Shown: positions 9,601 through 18,056 of the stretch, piece after piece
How positions within the stretch are numbered: the stretch's first letter is position 1
Layout of the letters: each line of letters begins with the position of its first letter
Origin: Plakobranchus ocellatus
Lineage: Eukaryota > Mollusca > Gastropoda > Plakobranchidae
DNA length: 24,254 bases
Direction of reading: 5' to 3'
NCBI GenBank assembly: GCA_019648995.1
Contig: BLXT01002664.1
Span: 696,361 to 720,614, forward strand
Made by a program: the position numbers and the translations under genes
Notes under the pieces: generated by a model
Databases searched by the model: none
Told to the model about the DNA's origin: nothing
Seen by the model: the letters and a program-made list of their open reading frames with translations, nothing else

Positions 9601-9982
9601 TAGTGTAGAACAATATGTAGGTTTTTCAATGATATTTAAATAAATGGATTGTTTCTGTTCTTGAAGATTTTCCCATTTACTTGAATGTTATGTGTACTAA
9701 CAACAAAAGGTCATCGCGTGTGAGTATTACAATTTTTTGGTTTGTTTATTGTCTCATAAGCTTGCTAATACTGTAACTCTCTGTATCTGTCCGCAGTTTA
9801 CTGAGTATGAGGTAGCAGCCCAGGGCCTTGGAGCTGTCGGCCTGAGACTGGATAGGACAAATGAAGATGTGATGGACAAGGTGCTGGAGAAAGCTATGGA
9901 AGAGTACAAGAAAGGCAACAGCGTACTTATCAATGTCCTCATAGGGAAAACGGATTTCCGAGAAGGCAGCATTTCTGTTTAA
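570..9982 (+). CDS. HACL2: 2-hydroxyacyl-CoA lyase 2 / acetolactate synthase-like protein, 3' part of gene (nine exons)
   Basis: Seen: nine segments (570-670, 1061-1170, 2619-2742, 3402-3496, 6258-6412, 7197-7334, 8065-8239, 9148-9246, 9797-9982), each bounded by AG and GT where spliced, join in one frame to ~393 residues ending at TAA. Order and motifs follow animal ILVBL/HACL2: a [12 protein letters not shown] block, the central ThDP-enzyme domain ([23 protein letters not shown]), then the C-terminal ThDP-binding domain with [21 protein letters not shown] and the ThDP/Mg motif GDG-X24-ND. Known: this family is membrane-anchored in the ER and cleaves 2-hydroxyacyl-CoA with ThDP in fatty-acid alpha-oxidation, including phytosphingosine breakdown. 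Vertebrate proteins are about 630 residues, so about 240 N-terminal residues, including the TM anchor and catalytic Glu region, lie upstream of the window. Bacterial-type acetolactate synthase and peroxisomal HACL1 are less likely because the family-specific LFAGAWE and VCDFRL stretches match HACL2. No frameshift or lost key residue is visible in the part present. Confidence 0.95.
1061..1170 (+). CDS. HACL2: HACL2 exon w2
   Basis: The acceptor is TTTTTCTCCAG at 1060 and the donor is GAA|GTAATA at 1171. The split codon with exon w1 (A+TT) gives Ile. The exon encodes [20 protein letters not shown] and the start of the central domain, a Rossmann-like strand-turn typical of TPP_enzyme_M. It ends in phase 0 at the residues AFE. 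Confidence 0.93.
1171..2618 (+). other. HACL2 intron between w2 and w3
   Basis: A 1448-bp intron holding the tRNA-derived SINE at 1832-1990. The stretch 2158-2520 has more balanced base composition than its surroundings, but no frame or repeat in it was recognisable. Confidence 0.8.
1832..1990 (+). mobile_element. tRNA-derived SINE
   Basis: The sequence has an RNA polymerase III A box (TGGCACAGTAG, 1845-1855) and a B box (GGTTCAAGCCC, 1899-1909), both exact matches to the consensus. The tRNA-like fold is visible: an anticodon-type stem ATCTGC/GCAGAT (1863-1868 with 1879-1884) and a T stem GTGGG/CCCAC around a 7-base loop (1896-1912). The anticodon loop is enlarged to 10 bases and the acceptor stem is not convincing, so this is not a functional tRNA gene. 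A non-tRNA tail with GAAAGCCTGAGATCAC and GACAGGCTATGTACAT follows and recurs twice in later introns. Confidence 0.85.
2619..2742 (+). CDS. HACL2: HACL2 exon w3
   Basis: The acceptor is CTAAAG ending at 2618 and the donor is the GTTTGG starting at 2743. The reading frame begins at 2619 and encodes [18 protein letters not shown], then a basic stretch [17 protein letters not shown], ending with one base of a Gly codon. A longer overlapping open frame in another phase (from 2528) is a shadow. A GT at 2688 looks like a good donor but would delete conserved residues and shift the frame, so the exon is extended to 2742. Confidence 0.92.
2937..3135. repeat. 71-bp minisatellite with degenerate flanking units
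   Basis: Two clear units start at 3001 and 3072, each with AAGTGGCCTGGATYTCTG, CTAGGGTAAAGGCCTGAGAT and TTCTGGG. More divergent partial units (GTGGCCTAGAG, AAGTGGCTCGAAGGGCTGG) precede them from about 2950. It lies within the w3-w4 intron. Confidence 0.8.
3170..3255 (+). mobile_element. Truncated SINE tail, copy 2
   Basis: The segment shares CTCCTRGCC, TGAAAGCCTGAGATCAC and GGACTGGCTATGTA, in order, with the tail of the SINE at 1832-1990, and CCAAACC with the copy at 4712. The tRNA-like head is absent. A run of A about 85 bp downstream, near 3337, may be the 3' end of the element, but the tract between is not shared with the other copies. Confidence 0.7.
3402..3496 (+). CDS. HACL2: HACL2 exon w4
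   Basis: The acceptor is TTGTTTTCCAG at 3401 and the donor is AAG|GTACAA at 3497. Joining G from exon w3 to GC completes Gly. The exon encodes [20 protein letters not shown] and [11 protein letters not shown], the end of the central-domain nucleotide-fold strand that is highly conserved in HACL2. It ends in phase 0. Confidence 0.94.
4101..4173. repeat. CTAGAT-rich palindromic patch
   Basis: CCTAGAC, GGCTAGGACTAGATCTAG, ATCTAC and AGTCTAGACTAG occur within 75 bp, all built from overlapping CTAGA/TCTAG words. The same vocabulary recurs at 11601-11655 and 19899-19955. Confidence 0.65.
4712..4762 (+). mobile_element. Truncated SINE tail, copy 3
   Basis: It contains GAGATCACCTTGTGGACTGG followed by CTATATACA and CCAAACC, matching the SINE tail copies at about 1941-1985 and 3201-3252. 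Only about 50 bp is recognisable. Confidence 0.6.
5000..5245. repeat. GC-rich hairpin and direct-repeat block, possible DNA-transposon or MITE relic
   Basis: GGGGAGGCGGTTTCA (5016-5030) pairs with TGAAACCCTCCCC (5038-5050) around a short loop, just after GGCCGGATCCAG. Downstream, GGGGACRTTGCCTTCTGTAC appears twice (about 5170 and 5219) at a spacing of about 49 bp. The block is markedly more GC-rich than the intron around it. No coding potential was seen and the family is not recognised. Confidence 0.5.
5590..5850. repeat. Degenerate tandem array, about 45-bp unit
   Basis: A core resembling TTTTAAAGCATATGAACAAA recurs with cores near 5601, 5649, 5681, 5723, 5769 and 5813, separated by AT-rich text containing GATAGTACAGATAAA-like words. 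Unit length drifts between 32 and 48 bp, so this is an old, diverged minisatellite in the w4-w5 intron. Confidence 0.7.
6258..6412 (+). CDS. HACL2: HACL2 exon w5
   Basis: The acceptor is CCCTCCAG at 6257 and the donor is AT|GTACGT at 6413. The exon starts in phase 0 with [19 protein letters not shown] and continues through a helical linker containing [20 protein letters not shown]. This is the linker between the central and C-terminal ThDP domains. It ends with two bases (AT) of an Ile codon finished by the next exon. Confidence 0.94.
6413..7196 (+). other. HACL2 intron between w5 and w6
   Basis: A 784-bp AT-rich intron with several homopolymer runs (C near 6761, A near 6771 and 6867). No repeat family or coding segment was recognised. 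Confidence 0.75.
7197..7334 (+). CDS. HACL2: HACL2 exon w6
   Basis: The acceptor is TTTCAATTTAG at 7196 and the donor is CAG|GTGGGT at 7335. The exon reads [20 protein letters not shown] followed by [15 protein letters not shown], the first strand and helix of the C-terminal ThDP-binding domain. The ATG-started open frame from 7081 includes 116 bases of intron before the true exon boundary. Confidence 0.95.
7335..8064 (+). other. HACL2 intron between w6 and w7
   Basis: A 730-bp intron. The only notable word is an X-box-like palindrome at 7590-7603, annotated separately. The 69-codon antisense frame at 7708-7917 has no recognisable feature. Confidence 0.75.
7590..7603. promoter_or_regulatory. 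X-box-like (RFX) palindrome in intron
   Basis: GTAGCCATGGAAAC differs at two of 14 positions from the palindromic RFX X-box GTTGCCATGGCAAC. It is a single intronic occurrence and could be chance. Confidence 0.25.
8065..8239 (+). CDS. HACL2: HACL2 exon w7 with the ThDP/Mg2+ GDG motif
   Basis: The acceptor is ACCTTTAG at 8064 and the donor is AAG|GTGAGA at 8240. The split codon AG+A gives Arg. The exon encodes [20 protein letters not shown], then [20 protein letters not shown]. The GDG that opens the ThDP-diphosphate/Mg2+ motif lies at 8183-8191, followed by [16 protein letters not shown]. It ends in phase 0. Confidence 0.97.
8303..8612. repeat. Compound minisatellite in the w7-w8 intron
   Basis: A ~70-bp segment with GGGACTGAT and ACAGAGAAAGAGGTGTTTTG occurs at about 8311 and 8460, offset by 149 bp. 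A second motif, RTGGATGNATGNGTAGGAAA, occurs at 8433, 8523 and 8565; the last two are 42 bp apart and share GTAGGAAATGTCYTCAAGG. Long antisense open frames here are by-products of the repeat. Confidence 0.8.
8613..9147 (+). other. Rest of the w7-w8 intron
   Basis: AT-rich sequence with no repeat, motif or coding segment that I could recognise. Confidence 0.7.
9148..9246 (+). CDS. HACL2: HACL2 exon w8 with the ND half of the ThDP motif
   Basis: The acceptor is TTCACTCAG at 9147 and the donor is GAG|GTATGA at 9247. These 33 codons, phase 0 at both ends, encode [20 protein letters not shown] and [13 protein letters not shown]. The Asn-Asp at 9172-9177 is the metal-coordinating end of the ThDP motif, 24 residues after GDG. 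Confidence 0.97.
9247..9796 (+). other. HACL2 intron between w8 and w9
   Basis: A 550-bp AT-rich intron with a short ATT-type microsatellite near 9421-9437 and no other recognisable feature. Confidence 0.75.
9797..9982 (+). CDS. HACL2: HACL2 terminal coding exon w9
   Basis: The acceptor is CTGTCCGCAG at 9796 and the stop is TAA at 9980-9982. The exon starts in phase 0 with [20 protein letters not shown] and closes with [19 protein letters not shown]. The family ends in a closely similar NILIGRTDFRDGSI-type motif, so the C-terminus is complete. Confidence 0.97.
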   Translation, partial: FTEYEVAAQGLGAVGLRLDRTNEDVMDKVLEKAMEEYKKGNSVLINVLIGKTDFREGSISV

Positions 9983-10753
9983 AAAACCTTTAGTTTTTGT
10001 TTTCTTGCTCTTTTTTTTTGCCCATTAGATCAATTGATTGTTTTTTTCATGCTTTTTGGATAACTTTGTTGTGAACTCAAATTACAAAATTATTAAAATT
10101 TATGCTGGAAGTCCCAGCTCTTTACAAAATGCAATTGCAAGAGAGCTACACATTTAAAAATATGAAGGGAGTGAAGAATAGTTTTGTTACGATGCCTCTT
10201 ATGAGTTTCTCAAAAGTTGTAGCCTTCTTCAATCCATTCTTTAAATCCATGCCATGCTTTATGTCATTGAGACACCCAAAGCTGTGGAAATGGTAGGGAT
10301 ATTGATGTCAATAATGCCTTTATGAGTGGGATGGTGAGAGTTTTTGTAAGCTTCTGACTTCAGTAGAACTGTTTTATATGGTAGAAGTGTTTTATTACAT
10401 GTTTTTTTTTGTACAAATGCGTAGAGAAATGGAAGAGATGTTTATTACTTCAGATCAAGTCAACAAAGTGCATTCTAACCTCTTCTCTATCCCAATCTTC
10501 AACGCTCAACTTTATATCAACTTTTTTTTTTGCCATTCTCAAAAGTTTTTCATTTTTTTGTTGTAAACATTTAAAAACCCTTTTTTTCTTTGTGTGTAGT
10601 GCCCTTTTCTTCATGGTGGTTTAGAGTCAATGCTCCCTAAATTTTTCCAATGCATTAAGCACTTTTTCACCATTCTCAGCTTCCACATGGGTAGAGGAAA
10701 GCAATCTGAGTTGGACAGTAACCTGAACGTAGATATAGGTTAAAATTTTTGTA
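9983..10753 (+). other. HACL2 3' UTR and 3' flank
   Basis: AT-rich sequence downstream of the HACL2 stop. The 3' UTR must begin at 9983, but its end cannot be fixed from sequence alone. Short open frames at 10102-10296 and 10378-10624 are rich in Phe and Lys from T and A runs and look non-coding. Confidence 0.6.
10092..10097 (+). terminator. Possible HACL2 polyadenylation signal (ATTAAA)
   Basis: ATTAAA lies 110 bases past the stop codon and is the nearest common polyadenylation hexamer seen. In a region this AT-rich it may be chance. The next AATAAA words at about 11294 and 11915 lie inside the transposon, and another is at about 14055. Confidence 0.25.
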
Positions 10754-12248
10754 CTGGGGCCGTATGCAACTGGGCAGTTACGATCAAAACTTACTACGTT
10801 TTTGACATATCAAGTTTAAACTTGGTAAGTCGCGTTCAAGTGGCCAAAATGCACCCTTTTTTTCGACTAGGTAAGTTGACTTAGTAAGTTGAAAATTTCT
10901 GACTTGCACGGCTCTAAGCCAGAAAGGGAGGTGAATTAATTTTGTCTCCTAAGTTCTCCTTAACTGTCGGTCGGGTTAGCTGCCACAGCTCTCGTCTTGT
11001 TTGTGCGAGTCGCGCAGCCGCGAAAATTGATTTTTCTCTAGACCTAGAATGGTAGTTGGGGATTTAAAAGATCGAAGGAGTTCATCAACAAAAAAAAAAA
11101 AAAAGGAAGAAAAGTCAATGAATACCCAGGCAGACAAATTCATTGTTTAAAATGTCCTTTTAGAACATAATGCATTTTTTTTTTATCTTCACATTATTGA
11201 AAAGATGATTTGCGTTGTGTCACATCCGAGGTCAACAAGCTGAGCCTATGCTTCTGCTGATTTGTAGAATCTCGATTTTCATCCTCTAAAACTAAATAAA
11301 GCCAAGGATTATCACGAGCAACAAACTTGTTGGTTTTGTAATTCAAAATGATAATGTGATAGTTTTTTTGTTTTTTGTTTTTTTGTAAATGAAACCATCC
11401 AAAGACGCTTAACAAAAAACGAACGGCATGTTTTGAAGCTCGGCGAGAAACGATGTGTGTGGGAAGTAATCTAGGCCCCGAGTGAAGTCCGAGATCTCTC
11501 GTAAGCATAAACAAGGGAAGAAAACAGAAAACAACAGCAGGGCAACAATTCAAGGGAAAAAATATATTCGATCTTTTTTCAACTCTGTATTTTCTATAAG
11601 TTCTAGATTCTAGATCTCTAGTAGACTAGATCTGAGACTAGGCCTAGATCTATCATCTTTTTAGCCTAGGCTTAACCAACTGCAAAATTTATTATGATGG
11701 TATGTATCGCTCTTTCCTCATGAATTAAAAAAATCTAGATATCTACATAGTTGACTCTATGTCTGAACAGTTTTTTGTTTTTTTTTTAAATCAATTAATA
11801 GGCCTAATGAATATTGTTTTCTACAGGCGCGACAGCCGACAACACTAAGTTTGTGCAATTTTTCTTCACAGAATAAGACTGCTAAAACATTGCACAGGAG
11901 CTCGCACAAGACAATAAACACAAAAAAAAAAACCAATCATGATCAACTAATATTGTTGTGGGTTTTTTTTTTTGCCTATGTGTTTTTATTTTTTTTTTAA
12001 AGCAACCGTGGTTCGAACCGATATCACCCCAGCCACCCGCCATGTTGTTGCTGTGCTACAGTAGGACGCTCTAAGCTAATGCGCATGCCCAAGGCTAGAA
12101 GATCGAGTACTTTTTACTTGTGAAAGTTAGGATGAAAACCCAGCTATTCCGAGGCACATTGTCTTTCTTGAATACGACTTACCACGTACAACTTAGCTAA
12201 GTTTTGACTTGACCTCAAATCTTCATAAACAGTTGCATACGGCCCCTG
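10754..12248. mobile_element. DNA transposon with terminal inverted repeats, probably non-autonomous
   Basis: CTGGGGCCGTATGCAACTG at 10754-10772 is matched in inverse at 12230-12248 with one mismatch. Inverted similarity continues inward to GGTAAGTCGCGTTCAAG (10824-10840) against CTTGAATACGACTTACC (12167-12183), giving imperfect TIRs of about 85 bp. The flanking 8-mers TTTTTGTA and GTTTTGTC agree at 6 of 8 positions, compatible with a decayed 8-bp hAT-type duplication but not proof. The interior has a 119-codon minus-strand frame (11194-11553) with no transposase motif I recognise, A/T runs and a CTAGAT patch. The superfamily (hAT or PIF/Harbinger) is unresolved. Confidence 0.8.
11601..11655. 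repeat. CTAGAT-rich patch inside the transposon
   Basis: TTCTAGATTCTAGATCTCTA, GTAGACTAGATCTGAG and GGCCTAGATCTATC lie within 55 bp, the same word family as at 4101-4173 and 19899-19955. Confidence 0.65.
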
Positions 12249-15200
12249 GTTTTGTCACTGTTTGGACTTTTTCTTTAAAATGAATTAATTCCAAGATTAC
12301 TTTTTTTTGTAATACGTTCAAGTCTTTTTATAATTGTGCCAATTGTAACGAGATTCCTGCAGTAACTTAAATATCTCTAATTCAATATAAATTTTTGACC
12401 TATGCCTAAAAGACATTTGAAAAATTTTTCCAGTCAGTCATGCTTATACCACTTCAACAGATATTGTATGCTATTAAATCAAGCTTGTTATGGTTCACAC
12501 AGTGTTAATTATTCCCTACATTTTTCCCCATTATACTCGGAGCCAACTGATCATTCATGTGAAAAACTATATAGATGGACAGAGAAAGAGAGAGCATATA
12601 AGAAGGGTTGTTACTCTCTCTCTATGTAGGTTATGATAGATCTGCCTGGATAATATATTCTTTTTCGTATCATAATTATTGATTAGCTAAGGTTCACCGT
12701 TTCATCCAGGTTTCACTGCATTATTTGCATTTAGATTACTGGTTGTGCACCCATGTGGATGCAGGAAGGTTTAGTATGAACTTGTTTGCTCTCTTCTCTT
12801 GTCTCTATTAGTCTTAGCCATATCTTCGTGCGAGTCAGTGACACGAGCCTCTTTTCTCCAGATATTTTTTTCATTAGCACATCTTCAAAAGTTATTCATT
12901 TTTTCAAACTTGTTGCTCTTCACCAAGATCTGCGTCTTGGTCTTCTTCCAAGCTCTTCCATTTTGATGCTCTGCTTTGAAGATAAAATAGTCAGTGCTGG
13001 TTTGCAATAACATTAACAAAGTTTTTTCAGCGGGACCCTAAATGGGGTGTATTCAGCCAACGAGGCGAGGAAAACTCCAGAAATATTCTGCTTGCACTTG
13101 CAGTCCTCCTTTTAATTGACAGAAAATGGTGGAGTTCATATTTTGATTTAGTGTATTTTGACATACATTAAAATATGATTTTGCGAATGTTCATTACTTT
13201 TGTTTCAATTTTACTTCTTCATAACTTTTTTTTTTTTGCAATGATGGCAATTTTTTTTGGTCTGCTTAAGGATGAGGCTTTCCCTTTGGCATTTTGCTTG
13301 ATAAAATGAATTAAATTGTTGCCTTTTCTATAACTAAGAGAGTTTCATCATTATTATTATTATGATATTATTGTTTTCATTTGAACAAAATTTTTTTTCA
13401 ATATGATTTTTATACCTTCTTAGAGGATAATTAAAATTTTTTTTATTGCACATTGCCTTTTAGTTTTTTATAGCCATTGAATTTCATGTTTAATTTTGTA
13501 CAAAGTGTATTTTTTTCTGGATCAAAACCTTGATTACCTGTTTTGACCCATCAAAAAAACTTGCAACATTTTGCTAGCAAAAACAGAAACTTGAGTAAAG
13601 GAAAAAAAAAGATATATAAGTATGGGGTGAAATGGGATGTGGAACCAGATATCAAACTATACTAGTTTTGCTTTTAATGTTCTGTGCAATAGAGTGATGA
13701 TAATACTAAAACACTTTCTACGAGTGTGACAGTAACTTTAAATTCTGCTTAAAAAAAAATTTTTTTTTAGAATTGTCTTAAAAGCAGATCTTTATGAGTG
13801 GTGTGTGCTGCAAATACCAGTACAGTAAAATTGAAAAAGACTTAATTATGAAAAGAAGTTTTTCGTCTTTACAATGTTTATAGAAGAATTATCTTGTAAA
13901 GTTTTCACAACTGCATTCTTCAAAGGAAGAGGATCAAGTTAGGATTGTTTTCTTTTTTTAAAGTGACTTGTTCCTCATCTGGACAGATTGCAATACTGCT
14001 AGGCAATTCACATTATACAGAATTATTCAAATTTTTCCTTTTCTGCTTCAGAATGAATAAAGATGTTTGTCTTCCTTTCAATACTGTGCCTAGGTTTAGC
14101 ATCAGAACATAATGGGACTGGAATTACGCTGAAATAATTAAAAATTCATCAAGATCATGTCTAAGTCAACTAAAAAATGAACCAGAGATTTAGAGAGATT
14201 AGTTTATTTTTAAAGATGTCGTGTGTCATGGTTTGCACTTAACTGGAATGCCAGGCAGTTGGATCTTAAGGAACATCCATTACATATATGGATGGGCTGA
14301 GCAGAAATTCAGCAGTGTTTTGTGTTCAGTTCAGCTCACAGATCAACTCGGCCAAGGCTCCAATTATTAAATGCATACTTTAAAACTACTTCTCACAAGG
14401 TAGCTTGTCTTGTATTAAATTTGTGACTGACTATTCACAGAAAATCAGTTTCTCTCTCTTCCTCATCTTCCCCCAAATCTTTTGTGTGGCACTCTCTGTT
14501 ATTCTTTCTTTCTCTATCTCTTATTTCTCTCTCTTTCACATAGTTGCCAAGTATTAACGAAAAATTCATAATCATTATGAAAATGTTCTCTTTGTTACAA
14601 ACTTTGAGATTGCTTAATTTTTTTTTTTTTTAAATATTCAGAATCATTCAAAACCGCCACAAAAGATTGTAGTGCTGTTTATTGAAAAGAATAGATCACA
14701 ATAGATAAACTGGCAAAAATGATACAGGCCCAGCAATGTATAGAACAATACTACTCAGGTCCATTTTTCTAAATCATGGTCAGTACATAATCGTAGCCTA
14801 ACCCTCCTTCTAAATGGAATCTGTGCATAGTGTATTATGCTAGCTGTAAATATAGATGGTACATCTGGAGTGTCAACAGAATTGTTGGAACAGTATGGTG
14901 CTCGTGGAGAAGACCATCAATGAATGAATGATGTCAGTGGTTTTACCACCATTATTACTTATTTTAGCTCAAAATTACTTATTTTGTTTTCTTGGATGTA
15001 CTACACTGTAAGATTCCAACTAGGCAGGTAGGCTTTCTTCACTGTTTCTGTCTTTTTCTCTTAGCTCTATTTTTTTTTCTCTATGCTTATCTAAAATTGA
15101 AAAAAAAAATCTGCTAGTTGACTTCTATTTGTGTGGGTATTTTGTGTAGAACTAAGAAGCACTCTTCTTCTTTGATGATTCTTTTTCCTTAATTTCACTC

Positions 15201-17320
15201 AAGATAAACAGCAGTACATGTAATATTAGATAACATCAAGCTTTGGCAGCACTTTCATGACTGATCTTCAGTTTTGATCTCAGTAATGTGTAGACTTAAG
15301 ATCGAAGTGATTGCAACCATACTTATTAACAAATTGAACTACATGTGCATCTGTTTGGAGGTCCATTTTCATTTTTCTTAAAAATGAACAAGTCAACACA
15401 GGTAACAACACTGAAGTAAAATACAAAATATGACAAATACTGAGTACGTATAACATATTAAGACATATGAGGTGGGGAAAGAAAGGTTTTCTGGTTAAAA
15501 CAAAACACATGAACATTATATTGATACAAAATATTTTATTTACAGAGTCATGTTTGAGCTCTAATCTTCACATAAAATTGGGTCCTTCAATTTACAATTG
15601 CTTTCAGAGTTACATACTGTAATGTTGTAAAATGGAATCCATTTAATTTAAATTATTCGGGAAGATTATTTATCTCAAATTCTCAAAATTTTAGAAATCT
15701 GAAATAAGAATACATAAAGAAAAAACTTCATAAACCCTGAATGCTAACACAAAGGTTATATATAAACTACAATACACTAAGTACTCATATTTTTTTGTTT
15801 TAATGACAAAACAACAAACTTTGGCAAGAAACGTCCAATTTTTTTTGTGATAGAAATGTTTATGAGAATATAAAGGAAAGAGCAAAAGCACCATGCTCGA
15901 GTACAGCTGATAGAAATTTAAGGATCTTAAAAAGGATATGTGTGTGAATGTAGAGAATTGATATAAATTTAACATAAATAGTCTCAACTTAAAATTTCTA
16001 TTAAACAAAAAATCCCCAATTTCTGTAGCCATGCAAAACATTTAGTTCATATGGGCTTCATCAGTTACTTTACATTAAAGAAGAGATTCATTTTTCAGTT
16101 GTAAAAATCGCCTGGAACTGAGAAACCGATTATAAAGCTTATCTTTAGCTTTTGAAGAAAGGGCAGAGGTTAACAACTGTTTTGTGCAGGAGAGAGTTGT
16201 GAGATGTATGTGCTAGGTGCATTGAAAATCCTCAACGTGTAATTCACAATTGTGGGTAGAAAAAGTATTAGATCACTAATTTGTACTGGCACCCAAAATT
16301 TATCTTAAGCACTTGTTACATGTAGTGTACCCATGCTTAATCTGAAATCATCCTAATTTTTTTTAAGGTCTTCCAGTGCAAATTTCATGTAATTTCAAGT
16401 CTACTTTCAGTACAATTTGAGCCTATGATCTCCACAAAAAAAAAATTCTTTAAATAAACTATTTGTTGGTAAAACTGCGCAAAATTTACAAAACTCAAAA
16501 AAAAAAAAATGCAAAACATTAAAAAAAAAAAAAAAAAAATGTGTCCCCTTTTTCTTTCTTGGATCCTTAAATTGCTGTTTGATGCTAGCCTTAGAAAGAA
16601 AAGATGCATTTCAAATAATAGCACTGTTTCAGATGTTTGATAAATACTACCTGGAAATATGATTTAAAAAGACCTTTAGTCATGCCAACCAAAAAGTTTA
16701 TCTGAAGAGGGGTATAGCATCCGACTATGACCATGAAGTATGACATTTTGAAGTACCAATTTCACATTCTTGGATCGTTTTTTGCGGTAGAGATAGAAAA
16801 ATTGCTGTTTTCAATGTAATGCTAAAAGGATATATTGATTTTCAAAAAATATTTCCCTGTGAATTTAAGGTACAATTAGACATGCTGCCTATATTTCTAC
16901 TTTATCAGTGTTTGGAGAAAACATTGCTGCTTTTCGGAAACATTCATATTATTTCCATAAAAATTTCAACTGGGCTTTCTGAGTGCATATTGTCTCAGTG
17001 TCACACAAAATACCTATCCTCTGCAACATTTGTGTACCAATTTACTTAAAATATAACAGAGACATTGCAATTGATATTGTAACTAATATTAGTAACGGCT
17101 TTCATCAATACCCCAATTCATGGTATCAAAACGTAGGATCACAAGCTCTATATGGTATAAAAAAAAATTAAATTAAAATGCCTACAAGCTCTATGCAGAT
17201 TGAAAAAAAAAATTATATGTATATGAAAAATCAAAGACCAAAAAGTCCTTCAATGAATGATACTTTAACTTATGCAATGAAGAACATCAAATCACTTGCA
17301 TTATAAAGGAGAGATTTTGA
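12249..17320. other. AT-rich intergenic stretch
   Basis: About 5 kb without a recognisable conserved gene. It holds a purine/pyrimidine inverted pair near 12578-12625 (GAGAAAGAGAGAG and CTCTCTCTCT), an exon-like segment at 13031-13171, an ATT microsatellite near 13350, a CT-rich tract at about 14450-14545 and many poly(A)/poly(T) runs. Open frames at 15280-15516, 15691-16041, 16385-16624 and 16819-17171 are dominated by Phe, Leu, Ile and Lys and lack motifs, so I treat them as chance. Confidence 0.6.
13031..13171 (+). CDS. Unrecognised exon-like open segment, possible terminal exon
   Basis: A strong acceptor, AAGTTTTTTCAG, ends at 13030. The following 46 codons are open to TAA at 13169-13171. 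They read RDPKWGVFSQRGEENSRN, then a hydrophobic stretch ILLALAVLLLI, then basic/aromatic DRKWWSSYFDL. The first 100 bases are more GC-rich and more codon-like than the surroundings. No start, upstream exon or family was identified, so a chance open frame or downstream UTR sequence is equally possible. Confidence 0.22.
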   Translation, partial: RDPKWGVFSQRGEENSRNILLALAVLLLIDRKWWSSYFDLVYFDIH

Positions 17321-17330
17321 CAATTGGATT
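17321..17330. repeat. Target-site duplication, left copy
   Basis: CAATTGGATT here is identical to 17696-17705 and the two copies exactly bracket the LINE fragment. Confidence 0.85.
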
Positions 17331-17695
17331 CATCATCATCATCAGGTGCCTTGCTTTACAGCGTTGGCGATCATGGTCCTCCACTTTATCCTGTCCTTTG
17401 TCGCTTCTATTGCTTCCAACGATTTCCCTGCCTTCAGCCAGTCTGTCAGGCCTTCAATGAGCTTTTCTCGTTGTTTTCCCCTACTGCGTTTTCCTTCCAA
17501 CATTCCTGTTGTTACAAGATTCTCCAACTTTTCTCTTCGCATAACATGGCCGAAAAAGGTTGCTTGACGTTTACGGATTTTGCTTATGAGTAGTCTTGTT
17601 GTATGAGCTTCCTCTAAAACTGTGTCATTTGTCTTCTTTGCTGTCCATGAGATTCGCAGCATTCTTCTAAGGAACCACATTTCCGTTGCTTCCAG
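17331..17695 (-). mobile_element. 5'-truncated non-LTR retrotransposon (LINE) insertion
   Basis: On the minus strand an open frame of about 118 codons encodes the C-terminal part of a LINE endonuclease-reverse transcriptase ORF: EMWFLRRMLRISWT, KRQATFFGHVMRREKLENL and EGKRSRGKQREKLIEGL are hallmarks of this ORF in invertebrate elements, probably RTE-like. The frame stops just before a (TGA/ATG)n microsatellite tail, which reads as CATCATCATC on the plus strand at 17331-17343. Identical 10-bp CAATTGGATT copies flank both ends, so this is a 365-bp insertion truncated at its 5' end. The intact frame suggests it is fairly young. It lacks endonuclease and RT catalytic domains and cannot move itself. 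Confidence 0.92.
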
Positions 17696-17705
17696 CAATT
17701 GGATT
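17696..17705. repeat. Target-site duplication, right copy
   Basis: CAATTGGATT, identical to 17321-17330. Confidence 0.85.
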
Positions 17706-18056
17706 AGCTTTACAAAATTAAAAATGGCGGCCCCATTACAATGTCAACCATATATTAAAGGCATATCAATTCATCATTTATTTTTACTTTTTAATGGAGA
17801 CATTTCCTGCCCATCCATTCTGAATGTGTTTTTTTTTTTTTTTGCATGTAGAATACTATTTAGTCAAAAACATTAAAAAGGCCAAATGCCAACTTAATAT
17901 TATTATCAAAATACATTTATGCTTTCAGAGCTTTGGTTTCTGCAGTAATTTCCAAGAAACAAGAAAACCAAAGAAGCAACAAAACAAAATGAAAAAGATT
18001 GTTTGAGCCGCTTTATCAGTATTACTCTTTTTTTTTTTTAAGTTTGTGTCACTTAT

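Noticed and set aside
9737-9796. N-terminal extension of the last exon from an ATG at 9737
   Set aside because: A polypyrimidine tract and CAG acceptor at 9796 mark this as intron, and the upstream exon joins cleanly.
12000-12090. tRNA-like minus-strand segment with GGTTCGAACC and TAGCTTAGAGCG
   Set aside because: The T stem does not pair and the box motifs each have a mismatch, so a tRNA or SINE head cannot be supported.
15280-17171. Several open frames of 60-116 codons
   Set aside because: Rich in Phe/Leu/Ile/Lys from A/T runs, with no motif, splice support or codon bias.
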